Of a DNA stretch of 64,000 nucleotides, positions 62,788 through 64,000 are shown in pieces. Within the stretch, counting starts at the first letter, position 1, and the number at the start of each line of letters is the position of its first letter. The DNA is taken from the NCBI GenBank assembly GCA_016213775.1, contig JACQZR010000197.1:1-64000 (forward strand), given 5' to 3'. The notes under the pieces are model-generated. The model did no database searches and was not told where the DNA came from. It worked only from the letters and a program-made list of their open reading frames with translations. Made by a program: the position numbers and the translations under genes. Source of the DNA: Acidobacteriota bacterium. Lineage in GTDB: Bacteria > Acidobacteriota > Terriglobia > Bryobacterales > Bryobacteraceae.

Positions 62788-63492
62788 ATGAGGACACGTG
62801 TCTCTCTCGCAGGTGTAGTGTTTCTGGCGGCGCTCGCACTTCCCGCAACCGCAGCCACCATATCGTTCAACTTCACTGGTTCCAGCAGCCAGGGCAGCAT
62901 TGGAAACTCGCGCGTTTTTACCGATCAGAATGGATCGGGCATTACCGTCACCGCTACGGCGTTGTCCACCACCGGCAGCAACAGCACACTGGCCGCGGCC
63001 GCTCTCGGGCGCTACGGCGGCGGTCTTGGGGTCTGCAACTCGGTGGAATTCGGCGGAGGAGGTTGCACCTACACCACTACGCCGCCTGAACACGCGGTAA
63101 CAAACAACAACTTCAATGACTTCGTACTGCTCGTTTTCAGCACTTCGGTGAACCTCGGCAACGTCTCCCTGAACGCCTACGGCGGAACCGACATCAGCTA
63201 CTTCTCGGGCAATCTGACAGGAGCCGCGGCCGGCACCCAGGCGAATAGCGGGGCCTTAAGCGTGATCGGACTTGGGACCGCCGGTGGAGGTACTGGCGCG
63301 ACATCCTACGCGCTGTCGGGCTCGGGCGTGACCGCCCTTCTCATTGGCGCGAAGCTGGGCGACACCAACGATGGATTCAAGATCTCGGGACTCACTGGGA
63401 ATAACACGGTTGTTCCTGAGCCGGCCACCTATACTTTGCTGGGCAGTGCACTGCTTGCAATCGGACTGCTGCGCCGGCGGATGGTCCGCTAG
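62788..63492 (+). CDS. PEP-CTERM-anchored exported protein
   Basis: A 234-residue secreted protein: signal peptide (LAGVVFLAALALPATAA), Gly/Ser/Thr/Asn-rich beta body, and the C-terminal sorting signal VPEPATYTLLGSALLAIGLLRRR. ATG 62788 is taken because AAGGAG lies about 12 nt upstream and the signal peptide starts there; the longer frame from 62725 would add charged residues. It is the second PEP-CTERM protein in the window and suggests the genome encodes an exosortase elsewhere. Confidence 0.85.
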   Translation: MRTRVSLAGVVFLAALALPATAATISFNFTGSSSQGSIGNSRVFTDQNGSGITVTATALSTTGSNSTLAAAALGRYGGGLGVCNSVEFGGGGCTYTTTPPEHAVTNNNFNDFVLLVFSTSVNLGNVSLNAYGGTDISYFSGNLTGAAAGTQANSGALSVIGLGTAGGGTGATSYALSGSGVTALLIGAKLGDTNDGFKISGLTGNNTVVPEPATYTLLGSALLAIGLLRRRMVR

Positions 63493-63540
63493 GTATCACT
63501 GGCCTCCACCGGCGATCGCTCCAGCGCGACCCACTGTTGT

Positions 63541-63546
63541 TACCCT
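63541..63546 (+). promoter_or_regulatory. -10-like box before thiD
   Basis: TACCCT ends 6 nt before ATG 63553, without Shine-Dalgarno. This is the same TANNNT-N6-start pattern as at 50678-50683. Confidence 0.4.
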
Positions 63547-63552
63547 GTCCTC

Positions 63553-64000
63553 ATGACACCAGTCGCGTTGACCATCGCCGGTTCGGACCCCAGTGGCGGG
63601 GCCGGCATACAGGCCGACCTCAAGACCTTTCATCAGTTCGGGGTATATGGCGAAGCGGTGATTACACTGCTCACAGTGCAGAATACGCAACGCGTAGATG
63701 CCGTCGAATGCCTGACTCCGGAGTTAATTGTTCGTCAGATTGAAGCAGTTATTCCCGATATCCCTCCTCTCGCATGTAAGACCGGCGCCCTGGGTAACGC
63801 AAGCATCATCGAAGCGTTATCCAAAGTGGCCGGTTCTTTTTCGTTTCCCCTCGTGATTGATCCGGTAATGATCAGCAAGCATGGAACTCCGCTGATGGCG
63901 GAGGAGTCGCGGCGCGTGCTGGCGGAGAAGCTGATCCCCTGCGCGTGGCTGCTGACTCCGAACCTGCACGAGGCCGAGGCTTTGACCGGGCTGTCCGTCG
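63553..64000 (+). CDS. thiD: Hydroxymethylpyrimidine/phosphomethylpyrimidine kinase ThiD (partial, 5' part)
   Basis: The first 149 residues of a ribokinase-fold kinase that phosphorylates HMP and HMP-P in thiamine synthesis. The start TIAGSDPSGGAGIQADLKTF is diagnostic, followed by VITLLTVQNTQ, CKTGALGNASI, LVIDPVMISKHG and LTPNLHEAEALTG. Complete proteins have about 265 residues, so roughly the C-terminal 115, including the nucleotide-binding and catalytic Asp part, lie beyond the window. No TPP riboswitch is visible in the short upstream gap. Confidence 0.93.
   Translation, partial: MTPVALTIAGSDPSGGAGIQADLKTFHQFGVYGEAVITLLTVQNTQRVDAVECLTPELIVRQIEAVIPDIPPLACKTGALGNASIIEALSKVAGSFSFPLVIDPVMISKHGTPLMAEESRRVLAEKLIPCAWLLTPNLHEAEALTGLSV

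Overview
The window reads as a GC-rich chromosomal segment from a Gram-negative soil-type bacterium, most likely Acidobacteriota of the Solibacter/Bryobacter group (inference). The support is the mix of families: Oar-like TonB-receptor barrels, DUF1080 and CHRD proteins, TolB-TPR signalling proteins, PEP-CTERM proteins, a Ser/Thr kinase with TPRs, TIGR02999-type sigma factors and an OmcA/MtrC-type decaheme cytochrome. There are no rRNA or tRNA genes, CRISPR arrays or recognisable insertion sequences.

Layout. 1-2000: NarL-type response regulator (cut by the window edge) and its histidine kinase, reverse strand. 2.1-10.9 kb: secreted CHRD and DUF1080 proteins, a cupin, and a glycan-degradation operon (GH29 fucosidase, GH38 mannosidase, beta-helix protein). 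11-16.6 kb: Spy-like protein, then a tightly overlapping ECF sigma / anti-sigma / Oar-type receptor operon. 16.7-24 kb: TPR protein and a 2252-residue protein joining a TamB-type bridge to an Omp85 barrel with about five POTRA domains. 24-28 kb: VOC-PP2C phosphatase, GNAT enzyme, cytochrome b plus molybdopterin oxidoreductase. 28-33 kb: a rearranged island between two copies of a 285-bp direct repeat, holding a P-loop ATPase, a frameshifted regulator and a chimaeric hydrolase. 33-43 kb: lipoprotein, TolB-TPR protein, sigma factor, PEP-CTERM protein, Ser/Thr kinase, beta-helix protein. 43-53 kb: VapBC-type toxin/antitoxin, secreted unknowns, decaheme cytochrome with a strong sigma54-like promoter, TPR-thioredoxin-fold protein, AsmA protein. 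53-64 kb: YeiH transporter, ECF41 sigma factor coupled to a CMD/AhpD-like gene, M23 peptidase, XerC/D recombinase, CCA-adding/poly(A) polymerase family enzyme, TIR-like P-loop protein, PEP-CTERM protein and the start of thiD.

Most notable: (1) the CMD/AhpD-like gene at 55565-56110 has an in-frame UGA exactly where the second Cys of the CxxC motif belongs, followed at the expected distance by a perfect hairpin with the form of a bacterial SECIS, so it is probably a selenoprotein (CPFU). It is translationally coupled (GTGA) to an ECF41 sigma gene, so selenium supply could in principle gate sigma production. (2) The TamB-Omp85 fusion is a single predicted polypeptide running from the inner to the outer membrane. 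(3) Several genes lack a Shine-Dalgarno sequence but carry TANNNT 6-7 nt before the start codon, which suggests leaderless transcripts.

Functionally the window is dominated by envelope biogenesis, secreted glycan-active and redox proteins, and layered signalling (two-component, ECF, Ser/Thr kinase, PP2C).
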